A stretch of 64,000 nucleotides of DNA from PLA3 sp964592235 (GCA_964592235.1 CAZQCF010000008.1:68191-132190), one strand, 5' to 3'. Shown: positions 1 through 8,750, counted from the first letter of the stretch. A program made the numbers and translations. Notes: a model not told the origin generated them from the sequence alone.

Positions 1-163
1 GCATCGGCCGATCTTTGCCGAGAATCTCGCTGCCGAATTGCGCCGCGAACGCCTCGACATAGTTCCCGAAATTGGTCAAGAGGACATAATCGCCGAAGTC
101 GTCAACCGCCATTCCCGTGTATCGCGGCAACCATGACTTGGCCAGTTCCAGCTTGGTCGGCAT
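1..163 (-). CDS. AMP-nucleosidase-like protein, N-terminal part only
   Basis: The first 54 codons of a gene run off the left edge of the window. They start at an ATG on the minus strand and read MPTKLELAKSWLPRYTGMAV..., then DDFGDYVLLTNFGNYVEAFA. The 'LPRYTG...FGDYxLLTNFxNYVexFA' pattern resembles the N-terminus of the Bacteroidetes-type putative AMP nucleosidase family, which splits AMP into adenine and ribose 5-phosphate. That match is from memory of the family and no catalytic region is visible. The gene lies 12 bp downstream of the formyl-THF cyclo-ligase gene on the same strand, so the two may be cotranscribed. Confidence 0.5.
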   Translation of the reverse strand, partial: MPTKLELAKSWLPRYTGMAVDDFGDYVLLTNFGNYVEAFAAQFGSEILGKDRPM

Positions 164-175
164 GAATCTGTCCTC

Positions 176-745
176 TTACGGATCGAACCGCCGCACCTTG
201 GCATCGGTAATCAGCATATGAACACGTTGATCCAACGGACCGGCGGGAATCGAATCCACGACCTGCTCCTCGAGCGCAAAGCCGCAGGCGACCCCGCGAA
301 ACTCCGCTTTGCCCAGAAACCGATCGTAGAATCCGCGACCCCGCCCCAGCCGATTGCCGAACGGATCAAAGCCCAGCCCCGGCACAATCACCAGGTCAAT
401 CTGCTGAACCGGGATAATCTGCCCGCTGACCGGCTCGCGCACGCCAAGCTGGTTGTTCGCCGCGACCTCGGTGTCCAGATCGCGAATCTCCATCGGGATC
501 ATCTGCCGGCTTTCCCAACTGACCTGCGGGGCGACCACGCGTTTGCCATCCTGCCACGCCTGAAGAACGATGGGGGTCGTGTCGGCCTCCTGCGGCAGCG
601 ACAGGTAGATCATCAACGTTTCGCAGCGGCGATACTCCGGTTCGGCGAGCAGCAGCCGAGCCGCGCTGCGCGAGCGCGAGGCCATGTCATCCGGCGAAAT
701 CGCCGCCAACACCGCCCGCAGCCTGGATCGAAGTTCCTTCTTCAC
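176..745 (-). CDS. 5-formyltetrahydrofolate cyclo-ligase
   Basis: This 189-residue protein has the family's usual length. It should convert 5-formyl-THF to 5,10-methenyl-THF using ATP, recycling a storage folate in the cytoplasm. The diagnostic C-terminal motif VPGLGFDPFGNRLGRGRGFY is intact at about residues 120-140 and is followed by DRFL. The basic N-terminus MKKELRSRLRAVLAAI is also typical. The gene precedes the AMP-nucleosidase-like gene with a 12-bp gap. The ATG start is the only one that keeps the basic N-terminal helix. Confidence 0.93.
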   Translation of the reverse strand: MKKELRSRLRAVLAAISPDDMASRSRSAARLLLAEPEYRRCETLMIYLSLPQEADTTPIVLQAWQDGKRVVAPQVSWESRQMIPMEIRDLDTEVAANNQLGVREPVSGQIIPVQQIDLVIVPGLGFDPFGNRLGRGRGFYDRFLGKAEFRGVACGFALEEQVVDSIPAGPLDQRVHMLITDAKVRRFDP

Positions 746-863
746 CCGGTCCTCGCAAAGGGATGCGTTCCCGTTAGAGAATATGGACTGGGCTGATCGG
801 TTTCAATAGCATGGCGGCTGACGGCGGAAACCACCCGCCCGATCGCCGAACCTTGTGTGATTC

Positions 864-1964
864 GTGAGCCTGAAATCGACGCTTCCGATAGCAACCTTCC
901 TGACCGGTGCGCTGTTGAGCGCCGCAGGGACCGCGCTGGTTATGCGGTGGTCAACCCGTCGCGGGTTCGTGGATGTCCCCGGCGGGCACAAAGGTCACGC
1001 ACGACCGGTGGCGCTGGGCGGCGGCGTGGCCATCACGCTGGCAGCCGTGCTGCCGATGCTCGGCGCGATCGTCGCGGCCAATCTGTTCGGCACAGGCGTT
1101 ACGCCGCAATGGCTGCCGGACTCGGTTCGCATTCACCTCGGCGGAATGGTGACCAAGACGCCGTTGGCGCTGGCACTCGCCGGGGCGGCCGCGTTCATCT
1201 GCATCGTCGGTTTGATGGATGACCGACGCGCGATGCGACCGCTGACGAAACTGGTCGCTCAAATCGTCGCCGCCGCCACGCTCGTGATTGGTTTCAATCT
1301 CCGATTGCTTTCCGATCTGGGCTACGTCCCGTCGGCCCTGCTCTCGATCCTCTGGATCGTGACGCTGATGAACTCGTTCAACTTCCTGGACAACATGGAC
1401 GGCCTCGCCGCGGGCGTGGCGATGATCGCCGCAAGCGTGTTCGCCAGCACGGCCATGAGGGCGGGGCAGGTATTTGTACCTGCGAGTTGTCTGCTGCTGG
1501 CCGGGGCGCTGGCGGGTTTCCTGCCGTTCAATGTTCATCCCGCTCGCGTCTTCATGGGCGATGCAGGCAGCATGGTGATTGGTCTGCTCATCGGCGTGCT
1601 GACGATCCTCACGACGTTTGCCGACCCGGCCCAGGGCCAGGCACCCGTCGGGGTCCTCGCGCCGCTGGTCGTCATGGCGGTGCCGCTGTATGACACGGCA
1701 AGCGTGATCTGGATTCGCTGGCGCAGCGGAAGTCCGATCTGGGCCGGCGACCGGCGGCATTTCTCGCATCGCCTTGTGCGACGCGGCATGCCGGTGCGCA
1801 AGGCCGTCGCGGTCATCTGGCTGGCCACGCTGGTCACGTCGCTCCCCGCGCTGATGCTGCCGCGCGCGAGCTGGCCGCTGGCGTGGGGCATCCTGTTGCA
1901 AACACTGCTCGTGGTCGCGCTGGTCGCCCTGCTGGAAAGTACCGGCGGCGACGGATCGGATTAG
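864..1964 (+). CDS. WecA/MraY-family polyprenyl-phosphate HexNAc-1-phosphate transferase
   Basis: A 366-residue polytopic membrane protein (about ten helices) of glycosyltransferase family 4 (WecA, TagO, MraY). It should move a HexNAc-1-phosphate from a UDP-sugar onto undecaprenyl phosphate, the first step in building a lipid-linked glycan. The family motifs are present in order: GLMDDRRAMRPLTKL (Mg-binding Asp pair), NSFNFLDNMDGLAAG, VFMGDAGSMVIG and DRRHFSHRL near the C-terminus. The length and the SFNFLDNMDGL motif fit WecA/TagO better than MraY. The start is GTG, and the TAG stop is 4 bp before the next ATG, so it forms an operon with the O-antigen-ligase-like gene. Sugar specificity cannot be read from the sequence. 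Confidence 0.88.
   Translation: MSLKSTLPIATFLTGALLSAAGTALVMRWSTRRGFVDVPGGHKGHARPVALGGGVAITLAAVLPMLGAIVAANLFGTGVTPQWLPDSVRIHLGGMVTKTPLALALAGAAAFICIVGLMDDRRAMRPLTKLVAQIVAAATLVIGFNLRLLSDLGYVPSALLSILWIVTLMNSFNFLDNMDGLAAGVAMIAASVFASTAMRAGQVFVPASCLLLAGALAGFLPFNVHPARVFMGDAGSMVIGLLIGVLTILTTFADPAQGQAPVGVLAPLVVMAVPLYDTASVIWIRWRSGSPIWAGDRRHFSHRLVRRGMPVRKAVAVIWLATLVTSLPALMLPRASWPLAWGILLQTLLVVALVALLESTGGDGSD
1466..1483. repeat. Short inverted repeat inside the WecA-like gene
   Basis: The arms GCAGGTA and TACCTGC are separated by TTTG, forming a perfect 7-bp palindrome within coding sequence (protein RAGQVFVPAS). It may be a chance or REP-like sequence. I see no second copy in the window. Confidence 0.35.
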
Positions 1965-1968
1965 ACCG

Positions 1969-4314
1969 ATGGCCGGACCGATCGCGCGATTCATCGACCA
2001 TGCTGTGCTGCTGATCCTGCTCACGCTCATCCCGTTCCGCGCCGTTGCCGGCGAGACGCACACGTTTGAAACGCCGCGCCTACTCCGCGGCCTCGCCTCG
2101 TTCGGCCCATCGCCCGCCACGACGTTTGCGATCGCGGCGATCATCGTCGCGTGCGCCGGCTGGGTGTTTGCATCCCGGATTTGGCGCAACCAACGCATGG
2201 CCCGCACCGGGATGGAAGCGGGCTGGCTCTTGTTGCTCGTGGCGTCGATCATCGCATTTGCTCGCGCAGGGCAGAAGCATTTGGCATTGATCGGCGCGGC
2301 CGATTTTCTCACCATCGTGCTCTATGCGATCACGCTTCGGCAGTTGCTGACGTCGCGCTGGCACCTCCGGCTGGGGCTGGCCGTCGTCATGGCGACCGCG
2401 GGAATGCTCGTTGCGAAGGCGTGTTACCAGAAATGGGTCGAATGGCCGGCGACGATCAAGTATTACGAGGAGCATCGCGCGGAACTGCTCGGCGATGCGT
2501 CGCCGCCGAGCACCACGCCTGCCACGATCGCGCCCCCCGCGACAAGCCAGGCGATCGCGCTTTCGGGTGACGCCTCTGCACAGCGCCGCAAGGGACTGAT
2601 TCACGATTACGAAGCCCGCCTGCGCTCCGGCGCGATGACCGGCTACTTCGCCCATCCGAACATTCTCGGCAGTTGCATGGCGATGCTGACGCTCTGCTGC
2701 GGCGGCATCGCGTTCACTCGTTGGCGAGGCGGAAAGCGTGGCGCGGCGCTCGCGCCGACGCTGCTGGCCTTCGCGTGCGCGGGAGTTCTGATCGGCTCGC
2801 AGTCCAAAGGTGCCGGGGCCGCCTGTATTGCGTCCGCCTTCTTTTTCTTGCCGGGCATGGTCGGAGCGATCCGACCGGACCTGCTTTCGCCGCGCATCAC
2901 GAAGCCGCTTCCGGGCACATTCGCACGAAGAATGGTCATCGCCGGTTGGATTCTGGCGGCGATCGGCGCATCAAGCCTCTTTGCGATGCTCCGTGCGGAA
3001 CCCGGTTTGCTCGGCCTTTCGATGCGCTATCGCGCGATGTACTGGGAGGGCGCGATGGCGATGGTGGACGACGTGGGTGTATGGGGCATCGGGCCGGACA
3101 ATTTCGGGCGGCTCTTCACGCGCTACAAGCCCGTGGCCTGCCCGGAGGAAGTGGATGACCCGCACAACTGGCTGATCAAGTCATTCGTCGAATACGGCTG
3201 GCTCGGCGCGGCGGGGCTGCTCCTGCTCTTGATCGGCGGATCGCTGAAGCTGGCCGCAGCCCCCTCTCCCTCACAGGGAGAGGGTTGGGGTGAGGGTGAT
3301 CCGCGCGTGCCACGCGCCCAATCCGTCGTACTGAACCTCGCCGTGGTTCTCGTGCTGTTCGCACTCACATGGTGCATTCTCATCGCCGGCGCGCCGATGG
3401 ACTTCACGATTGTCACGCTTGCGCTGGGCCTCGCGCCCTTCGCGCTGTTCTTCGTCGCCGGCGCGATCGAGCGTGCGGACTCAACTCGATTCGATGACGC
3501 CGACATGCCCCTTCTCGCCGCGGGACTCGGCGCGGGGCTGGTCGCATTCCTCGCGCACGCGATCATCGACCTCGCGCTCTTCACGCCCGGGGCGGCCACG
3601 ATGTTCTTCGCCGTCGCTGCCATCACGCTGGCGGCGCAATCAGCAGCCGGTGTGACGAACAGCAAATTCGACGCAGTCAGCAAGTCCTCATCGCGACGAT
3701 TGCAAGGCTTGATTGTTGCCTTGGTGCTCACTTTGACCACGGTCTTGATGATAGGATGGCAATCATTTTGCGCTTACTGGTACAGCCGTCTATTGCAATC
3801 GGCACCCAAATCGCCGACACCCGACATTGGCTTCACGATGGGATTCCATAAGAGAATTGACATTTATCTACTCGACGGCACAGCAATTGAGGAGCACTTG
3901 GATGTACTCACCCCGTGGATCGCATCGCAAGCCGATGCCGATGAAGTGCTCCGAATTACCAATTTCCTGGAGCGGCGTGACCCGTTCAACGCTGCCGTGT
4001 GGCATCATCGCATGGCGGCTTATTCTGCGCGGTTCGCGATGACCGGTGATGTCACCGATCTGCGCCAGGCCGTTACGATGCAGCGGAAAAGCGTCGAGAC
4101 GTACCCCACGTCGCCGCTGCGATGGCTGGCGCTCGGCGACTTGCTCGAACGGCTGGCCGAGCAAACGCACGACCCCGCCGACCGCCGCGCGGCCGCCGAT
4201 GCGCTTCAACGGGTGCTCGATCTCGACGCGCAGCGAATCTACGTTTCCAGACCCAATCGCCTGTCCACCGAACTCGTGCGAGCAATACGCGAACGAATTG
4301 GCAAGCTACGGTAA
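1969..4314 (+). CDS. O-antigen ligase/polymerase-like membrane protein with TPR-like C-terminus
   Basis: A 781-residue protein with many hydrophobic segments up to about residue 600 and then a soluble tail with TPR-like helices. The ligase/Wzy signature DPHNWLIKSFVEYGWLG lies at about residues 395-411, in the large loop expected for the O-antigen ligase (Wzy_C) superfamily. It is preceded by GYFAHPNILG and GVWGIGPDNFGRLF, also typical of that family. It probably polymerises a glycan or joins it to an acceptor at the membrane. It follows the WecA-like gene by 4 bp. A palindromic repeat is inserted in frame at residues 432-443 between two helices. The stretch 3650-3880 has less GC-rich codon use than its surroundings. 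Confidence 0.78.
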   Translation: MAGPIARFIDHAVLLILLTLIPFRAVAGETHTFETPRLLRGLASFGPSPATTFAIAAIIVACAGWVFASRIWRNQRMARTGMEAGWLLLLVASIIAFARAGQKHLALIGAADFLTIVLYAITLRQLLTSRWHLRLGLAVVMATAGMLVAKACYQKWVEWPATIKYYEEHRAELLGDASPPSTTPATIAPPATSQAIALSGDASAQRRKGLIHDYEARLRSGAMTGYFAHPNILGSCMAMLTLCCGGIAFTRWRGGKRGAALAPTLLAFACAGVLIGSQSKGAGAACIASAFFFLPGMVGAIRPDLLSPRITKPLPGTFARRMVIAGWILAAIGASSLFAMLRAEPGLLGLSMRYRAMYWEGAMAMVDDVGVWGIGPDNFGRLFTRYKPVACPEEVDDPHNWLIKSFVEYGWLGAAGLLLLLIGGSLKLAAAPSPSQGEGWGEGDPRVPRAQSVVLNLAVVLVLFALTWCILIAGAPMDFTIVTLALGLAPFALFFVAGAIERADSTRFDDADMPLLAAGLGAGLVAFLAHAIIDLALFTPGAATMFFAVAAITLAAQSAAGVTNSKFDAVSKSSSRRLQGLIVALVLTLTTVLMIGWQSFCAYWYSRLLQSAPKSPTPDIGFTMGFHKRIDIYLLDGTAIEEHLDVLTPWIASQADADEVLRITNFLERRDPFNAAVWHHRMAAYSARFAMTGDVTDLRQAVTMQRKSVETYPTSPLRWLALGDLLERLAEQTHDPADRRAAADALQRVLDLDAQRIYVSRPNRLSTELVRAIRERIGKLR
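3262..3297. repeat. CCCTCTCCCT palindromic repeat inserted in a coding region
   Basis: Perfect 10-bp arms CCCTCTCCCT and AGGGAGAGGG surround a 3-bp loop and are followed by TTGGGGTGAGGG. It encodes the low-complexity peptide PSPSQGEGWGEGD within the O-antigen-ligase-like protein. A related palindrome (CTCTCCCCC, 2-bp loop) lies just after the superoxide dismutase gene. Elements of this type are scattered in many GC-rich genomes. Confidence 0.75.
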
Positions 4315-4327
4315 TTTCGGCGATGCC

Positions 4328-4355
4328 CGGCGCTCCCTGACGGTCGCGGCTCGGA
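4328..4355. repeat. Dispersed 28-bp repeat, copy 1
   Basis: It begins CGGCGCTCCCTGACGGTCGC and continues to GGCTCGGA. The identical 28 bp occur again at 60112-60139. Both copies lie in gaps between genes. This copy sits between the O-antigen-ligase-like gene and the HxxxDG acyltransferase. Confidence 0.8.
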
Positions 4356-4422
4356 TGGGATGCTCTACACCGTACATGCCGCCCAATGCCACATTCATCA
4401 AGGCCCGGTAGAATGCCTCGCC

Positions 4423-5913
4423 ATGACCACGACGGGTGTCAATCCGGCCGATCGTGCCGGCGAGCGATTGCATCACGTGAACGCTGCCCCTGCAGCGTGC
4501 GGCCCCGGCGAGCCCCGATCGCACGCCCACTCACACGATGCGTCGGCCTCGCACGCGCCCGCGCCGGATCATCAGCCGCTCAACGCCGCGGATCGCCTCA
4601 TGCTCGTTGGTCACGACGGCATGCGCTCGATTGACCACGCGGGCTTTCAATGCCAATCGCATCTCTGGCTCGCGGGGCGAGTCGACGTGCCGGCGCTTCG
4701 ACGGGCGTTGAAGACGCTGCACCGGCATTACCCCGTCATGACCGCCCGGCTGGACAAGTTCCCGCCGGCCGCACCATCGCCACGGCGCAGGCCGCAACCC
4801 GCAGGCCCGCGCTGGGTCTTTCAGAATAATGCGTCCGTCGAGTTTCACGAGGTGACGCTCGACGCCTCCGACGAGGTCGCCGTGTGGCGCTACGGCGAGC
4901 GATTGTTTGACGAACCGCTCGACCTGCCGCGGATGAACCCGATCGGTTTTCACCTGTTGCACCTGCCCGACGGGCGCGACGTGTTCCTGCTGCGCTGGTC
5001 GCACGTGCTGATGGACGGTAAGGCGCCGGAGCTGGTCGTACATGAAATCTCCCGGCGGTTCGAGGATCCTAACCTGCCCGCTCCCCCGCCGCCCGCCGGC
5101 GACGAAATGCAGGCGCACCTCGCGAAGTTCGATCGAAAGGTGCGCCGCCGAGCAGCCGCGCGCGTCATTCGCAGCCACATTCGCCTGCCGGCGAAACCGC
5201 TTACCCTTGTGCCGCCCGATGCGCCGGACTGGGTCACCGGACCGTTTCGCATGATCGTTCGGACGCTCGATGCCGATGCGACGCAGCGCTTCGCCGAACG
5301 CGTCAAACGTCTCTGCGGCTTCAGCAACATGGCGCCGGCCGTGCTCGCGAGCGTCTTTCGCGCGTGCCTGCAACACACGCCGCGTCGCGTCAAACGACGG
5401 TCTTCGCTTCAAACGGACGTTCCGCTGAATCTGCGCCCACCCGGCTCGACGCAGCCGCTGTTTCGCAACTTCATGGCGTTCATCTCCCTGTCGGCGCGGG
5501 TGCGAGACCTGGGCCGGCGCGACGATCTGACGCAGCAGCTCAACGCGCAAATGCGCGAACAGCTCCGCCGCGGCATCGACCTGGGCAACCTGCAAATGAT
5601 GGCGTTCATGAGTCGCTACGACCGGATGCTGACGAAGCACATCAAGTCGCACATGCAGAAATCCCCCATGGCCCTGGGCTTCGGTTTCCTCGGTCCGGCA
5701 TTCGGCGGCATGGAATCGTTCTGCGGCGTGCCGGTCGAGCGGTTCTACACGCTCAATTCCGCGCTCGCCCCGCCGGGCATTACGCTCCAGGTGAACGTCC
5801 ACCGCGGCCGGCTGAACTTCGCCCTCACGTACGTCGGCGACGCGGTGCCCGACTCGCTGGCGCAGGCGTTTCTTGATACGATGATTGCGGATTTGCTGAT
5901 GGATCGCGCGTAA
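4423..5913 (+). CDS. HxxxDG acyltransferase of the condensation/WS-DGAT superfamily
   Basis: A 496-residue protein with the catalytic motif RWSHVLMDGKAPELV (HxxxDG) at about residue 190. Near the N-terminus, WLAGRVDVPALRRALKTLHRHYPVMTARL matches the usual first helix of condensation/WS-DGAT/PapA-type acyltransferases. The family moves an acyl group from CoA or a carrier protein to a hydroxyl or amine. Its place behind the WecA-like and O-antigen-ligase-like genes suggests acylation of a surface glycan or lipid. I chose ATG 4423 because the upstream ATG (4360) lies at the edge of the dispersed repeat and would add unrelated residues. The first 45 residues are His/Ala-rich and probably disordered. 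The substrate is unknown. Confidence 0.68.
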   Translation: MTTTGVNPADRAGERLHHVNAAPAACGPGEPRSHAHSHDASASHAPAPDHQPLNAADRLMLVGHDGMRSIDHAGFQCQSHLWLAGRVDVPALRRALKTLHRHYPVMTARLDKFPPAAPSPRRRPQPAGPRWVFQNNASVEFHEVTLDASDEVAVWRYGERLFDEPLDLPRMNPIGFHLLHLPDGRDVFLLRWSHVLMDGKAPELVVHEISRRFEDPNLPAPPPPAGDEMQAHLAKFDRKVRRRAAARVIRSHIRLPAKPLTLVPPDAPDWVTGPFRMIVRTLDADATQRFAERVKRLCGFSNMAPAVLASVFRACLQHTPRRVKRRSSLQTDVPLNLRPPGSTQPLFRNFMAFISLSARVRDLGRRDDLTQQLNAQMREQLRRGIDLGNLQMMAFMSRYDRMLTKHIKSHMQKSPMALGFGFLGPAFGGMESFCGVPVERFYTLNSALAPPGITLQVNVHRGRLNFALTYVGDAVPDSLAQAFLDTMIADLLMDRA

Positions 5914-5999
5914 TACAGAAATGCAGCCTGCCGTTCAGTGCGGAGACGTTTGACGCCGCGATGGAGTGATCGCACGGAACCTGAATAGGAACACGCACC

Positions 6000-7133
6000 A
6001 TGGAATTCGTACTCTCCGATTCGCAAAAGGCCATCCGCGCCGAGGCCGTTGAGTTCGCCAAGGCGCAGCTCACCACTGGCGAAGTGAACCCCACCTTCGA
6101 CAGGGACGGCTGGAAGAAATGCGCCGCCTTCGGCGCGATGGGCGTGACCGTGCCGACCGATTTCGGCGGCCGCGGCCAGTTGCTCGATGAGTTCGTCGCC
6201 ATGATGGAGGGCCTGGGGTACGGCAGCCGTCGGATGGGCCTGCTCACGGCGATCGGAGCGCACGTGTTCGGCGTGGTGGAGCCGCTGAACGTCGCCGGAA
6301 CCGACGAGCAGAAGAAGAAGTACCTGCGAAAGCTCACGACCGGCGAATGGGTCGGCGCGCACAGCGTCACCGAACCGCAGGCGGGCAGCGATCTGGGCGG
6401 GCTGACGACGCTGGCAGTGCGTCAGGGCGATTACTACATCATCAACGGAAAGAAACGCTACACGACGTGCGGCGCGGGAGCGGACCTTCACGTGGTGTAT
6501 GCGCGCATGGATGATCCGACCCGGTATCGCTTGAGTTGCTTCCTGCTCGAACCGGGCACACAGGGGATGACGGTGCGGCCGCTGCCGGCGATCGGCCTGG
6601 CGGGATCGGGACTGTCGGAAGTGACGTACGAGAACGTGCGCGTGCCGGCATATAACTTACTGGGCAAAGAGGGCGCGGGTAGCACGCTGTTTCAGGGATC
6701 GATTGAGCGCGAGCGGGCGTGCATCTTCGGCGCGACGCTCGGCAGCATGGCGCGCGAGATTGAGCTGGCGGTCGCGTATGCCAACGAGCGCGAGGTGGCC
6801 GGCAAGAAGATCGGTCAGCACCAGGCGATCAGCCATCGCATCGCGGATATGAAGGTGCGTTTGGAGGCAAGCCGGCTGCTGCTGTATCACGTCACGGCGC
6901 TGAAGAGCAAGGGCAAACGGGCGCCGGTCGAGGCAGCGATCGCCAAGTTGTTTGTCAGCGAGTCATTCATGCAGAACAGCATCGACCTGATTCGCATTCA
7001 CGGCGGCAACGGATTCGTGAGTGAGGGCGGCGTGGAGAGCTACCTGCGCGATTCGCTCGGCGGAATCATTTACAGCGGCACCAACGACATCCAGCGGAGC
7101 ATCATCGCCGCCAATCTTGGCCTGCGATTCTGA
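6000..7133 (+). CDS. Acyl-CoA dehydrogenase family protein lacking the usual catalytic Glu
   Basis: A 377-residue flavoprotein of the acyl-CoA dehydrogenase family. Visible signatures are VTEPQAGSDLGG (FAD/substrate loop), GKKRYTTCGAGAD, KKIGQHQAISHRIADM and GGNGFVSEG near the C-terminus. In short- and medium-chain enzymes the catalytic base is the Glu of 'YEGTNxIQR'. Here the motif is YSGTNDIQR, with Ser at position 359. A Glu at 238, in IERERACIFG, falls where isovaleryl-CoA dehydrogenase keeps its base, so activity could be retained. The overall look also recalls FkbI-type enzymes of carrier-protein pathways. An acyl-CoA or acyl-ACP substrate is likely but not identifiable. It has its own gap from the upstream acyltransferase (about 85 bp). 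Confidence 0.85.
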   Translation: MEFVLSDSQKAIRAEAVEFAKAQLTTGEVNPTFDRDGWKKCAAFGAMGVTVPTDFGGRGQLLDEFVAMMEGLGYGSRRMGLLTAIGAHVFGVVEPLNVAGTDEQKKKYLRKLTTGEWVGAHSVTEPQAGSDLGGLTTLAVRQGDYYIINGKKRYTTCGAGADLHVVYARMDDPTRYRLSCFLLEPGTQGMTVRPLPAIGLAGSGLSEVTYENVRVPAYNLLGKEGAGSTLFQGSIERERACIFGATLGSMAREIELAVAYANEREVAGKKIGQHQAISHRIADMKVRLEASRLLLYHVTALKSKGKRAPVEAAIAKLFVSESFMQNSIDLIRIHGGNGFVSEGGVESYLRDSLGGIIYSGTNDIQRSIIAANLGLRF

Positions 7134-7165
7134 ACCGCGCGCTGCGGTCTCCTCGGCGAGTGCCC

Positions 7166-7939
7166 ATGACGACCGACCAAACTCAACCCGCTCAACCCGA
7201 CGCAGCTCACCCGCTGGCCCGCCAGCTCGTGGAATTGTCGGCGCTCACCGGAGGCCTGGCGCACGAGATTCGCAATCCGCTCTCGACGCTGAAGGTCAAT
7301 CTCCAGTTGCTTGACGAGGACTGGGCCAAGCTGGAGACGAGTGACCGCTCCGACCCGCACGAAGCGCAGGACGTCGCGCGGCGCAGCCGCCGGCGCATCG
7401 CCAGCCTCGTGCAGGAGACGCACCGGCTCGAACGAATCCTCGCCGACTTCATGCAGTTCGTCGGCAAGCGCGAGCTGCGATTGACCGATGTCGATTTGAA
7501 CACGCTCGTCACCGAGATGGCCGACTTCTACGCGCCGCAGGCCCAGGCGCACGGGGTCGCGCTCGATCTGCAACTCGCGACGCACGCCCTGCCCTGCCGC
7601 GCGGACCCACACGTACTCAAACAGGCACTGCTCAACCTGCTCATCAACGCGCAACAGGCCATGCCGGACGGCGGCCGCATCACGCTCGCCACGTCGCGCG
7701 ACGACGACGGGCACGTCCGCATCGACGTGGCGGACACCGGTCCGGGGATCGACCCGGCCGAGCAGGTCGACGTGTTTCGCGCCTATTACTCGACCAAGAA
7801 AGGCGGCACCGGGCTGGGGCTGGCGATGGCCCAACGCATCGCTCACGAACACGGCGGTGACATTACTTTGAAATCTTCACCCGGCCAGGGCGCTCGATTC
7901 ACGATCCGGCTGCCCGGGCACGACCGCAGGCACGGGTAA
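7166..7939 (+). CDS. Soluble sensor histidine kinase
   Basis: A 257-residue kinase without membrane segments or a sensor domain. The dimerisation/phosphoacceptor helix contains GLAHEIRNPLSTLKVNLQLL, with the His expected to be phosphorylated at about residue 33. The ATP-binding region has an N box (NLLINAQQAM), G1 (DTGPGI) and G2 (GGTGLGLAMAQRI). It resembles the transmitter half of NtrB-type kinases. No response regulator lies next to it. A GTG two codons upstream (7160) is an alternative start. It is followed 16 bp later by the LOG gene, probably in one transcript. Confidence 0.88.
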   Translation: MTTDQTQPAQPDAAHPLARQLVELSALTGGLAHEIRNPLSTLKVNLQLLDEDWAKLETSDRSDPHEAQDVARRSRRRIASLVQETHRLERILADFMQFVGKRELRLTDVDLNTLVTEMADFYAPQAQAHGVALDLQLATHALPCRADPHVLKQALLNLLINAQQAMPDGGRITLATSRDDDGHVRIDVADTGPGIDPAEQVDVFRAYYSTKKGGTGLGLAMAQRIAHEHGGDITLKSSPGQGARFTIRLPGHDRRHG

Positions 7940-7955
7940 CCGCGCGAGGGAATCC

Positions 7956-8732
7956 ATGACCGCGAATCATCGACTCTACCGCGATCCGGCGCATGAAACA
8001 TGGCGCGTGTTCCGAATCATGTCGGAGTTCGTCGACGGTTTCGAGACGATGAGCCAGGTCGGCCAGGCCGTCAGTGTCTTCGGCTCGGCACGGCTCGGCC
8101 CGAACACCGCGGAGTACCAGTCCGCCGAGCGCCTCGCCCGCAAGCTCGTCGAGCGGGGTTTTGCCGTCATCACCGGCGGAGGCCCAGGAATCATGGAGGC
8201 GGCGAACAAGGGCGCCTTTCAGGCCGGCGGCGTCAGCGTTGGGTTGAACATCACGCTGCCGCACGAGCAGGAGGCCAACCCCTATCAGACGATCAGCCTC
8301 GAATTCAATCATTTCTTCGCGCGCAAAGTCATGTTCGTGAAGTATGCGATGGGCCTTGTTTGTTTTCCGGGCGGCTTCGGCACGCTGGACGAGTTCTTCG
8401 AGGCGATGACGCTGATCCAGACGGAGAAGTCGCCGCGGTTCCCCGTGGTTCTGGTCGGGTCGGATTTCTGGAGCCCGCTGCACGCGTTCATGCGCGAGAC
8501 GCTGCTCCATCGCTATCAGGCGATCTCACCCGCGGACCTCGATCTGTACTTCATCACGGACGACCTCGACGTTGCAGCCGATCACCTGCGCAACACCGTC
8601 GATCAATGCTTCGGCGATCTGCGCCCGCCCACCGTTTCAGAGGAAATCGCCATGCCGCGTGAGAAGCAAATCACCGGTGAGGGAATGCGTTTCGGACGAA
8701 GCCCGCGTCGCGCCCCCCTTCAATACGAGTAA
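7956..8732 (+). CDS. LOG family nucleoside monophosphate phosphoribohydrolase
   Basis: A 258-residue protein of the LOG (TIGR00730) family, which removes the base from nucleoside 5'-monophosphates; plant homologues activate cytokinins. The family motifs are GGGPGIMEAANKGA at about residues 70-83 and PGGFGTLDEFFEAMTLIQT at about 135-153. The second is the PGGxGTxxE active-site motif. An N-terminal extension of about 40 residues precedes the Rossmann core (VSVFGSARLG). The physiological substrate in bacteria is uncertain. It shares an operon with the preceding histidine kinase. Confidence 0.9.
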   Translation: MTANHRLYRDPAHETWRVFRIMSEFVDGFETMSQVGQAVSVFGSARLGPNTAEYQSAERLARKLVERGFAVITGGGPGIMEAANKGAFQAGGVSVGLNITLPHEQEANPYQTISLEFNHFFARKVMFVKYAMGLVCFPGGFGTLDEFFEAMTLIQTEKSPRFPVVLVGSDFWSPLHAFMRETLLHRYQAISPADLDLYFITDDLDVAADHLRNTVDQCFGDLRPPTVSEEIAMPREKQITGEGMRFGRSPRRAPLQYE

Positions 8733-8750
8733 GGCAGCCCGATTCGGCGT

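Noticed and set aside
951..2315. A 454-codon minus-strand frame opposite the WecA-like and O-antigen-ligase-like genes
   Set aside because: Real motifs are only on the plus strand.
4360..4422. An upstream ATG that would lengthen the HxxxDG acyltransferase by 21 residues
   Set aside because: It starts at the end of the dispersed 28-bp repeat; the added residues (MLYTVHAAQCHIH...) are unlike the family and no ribosome site precedes it.
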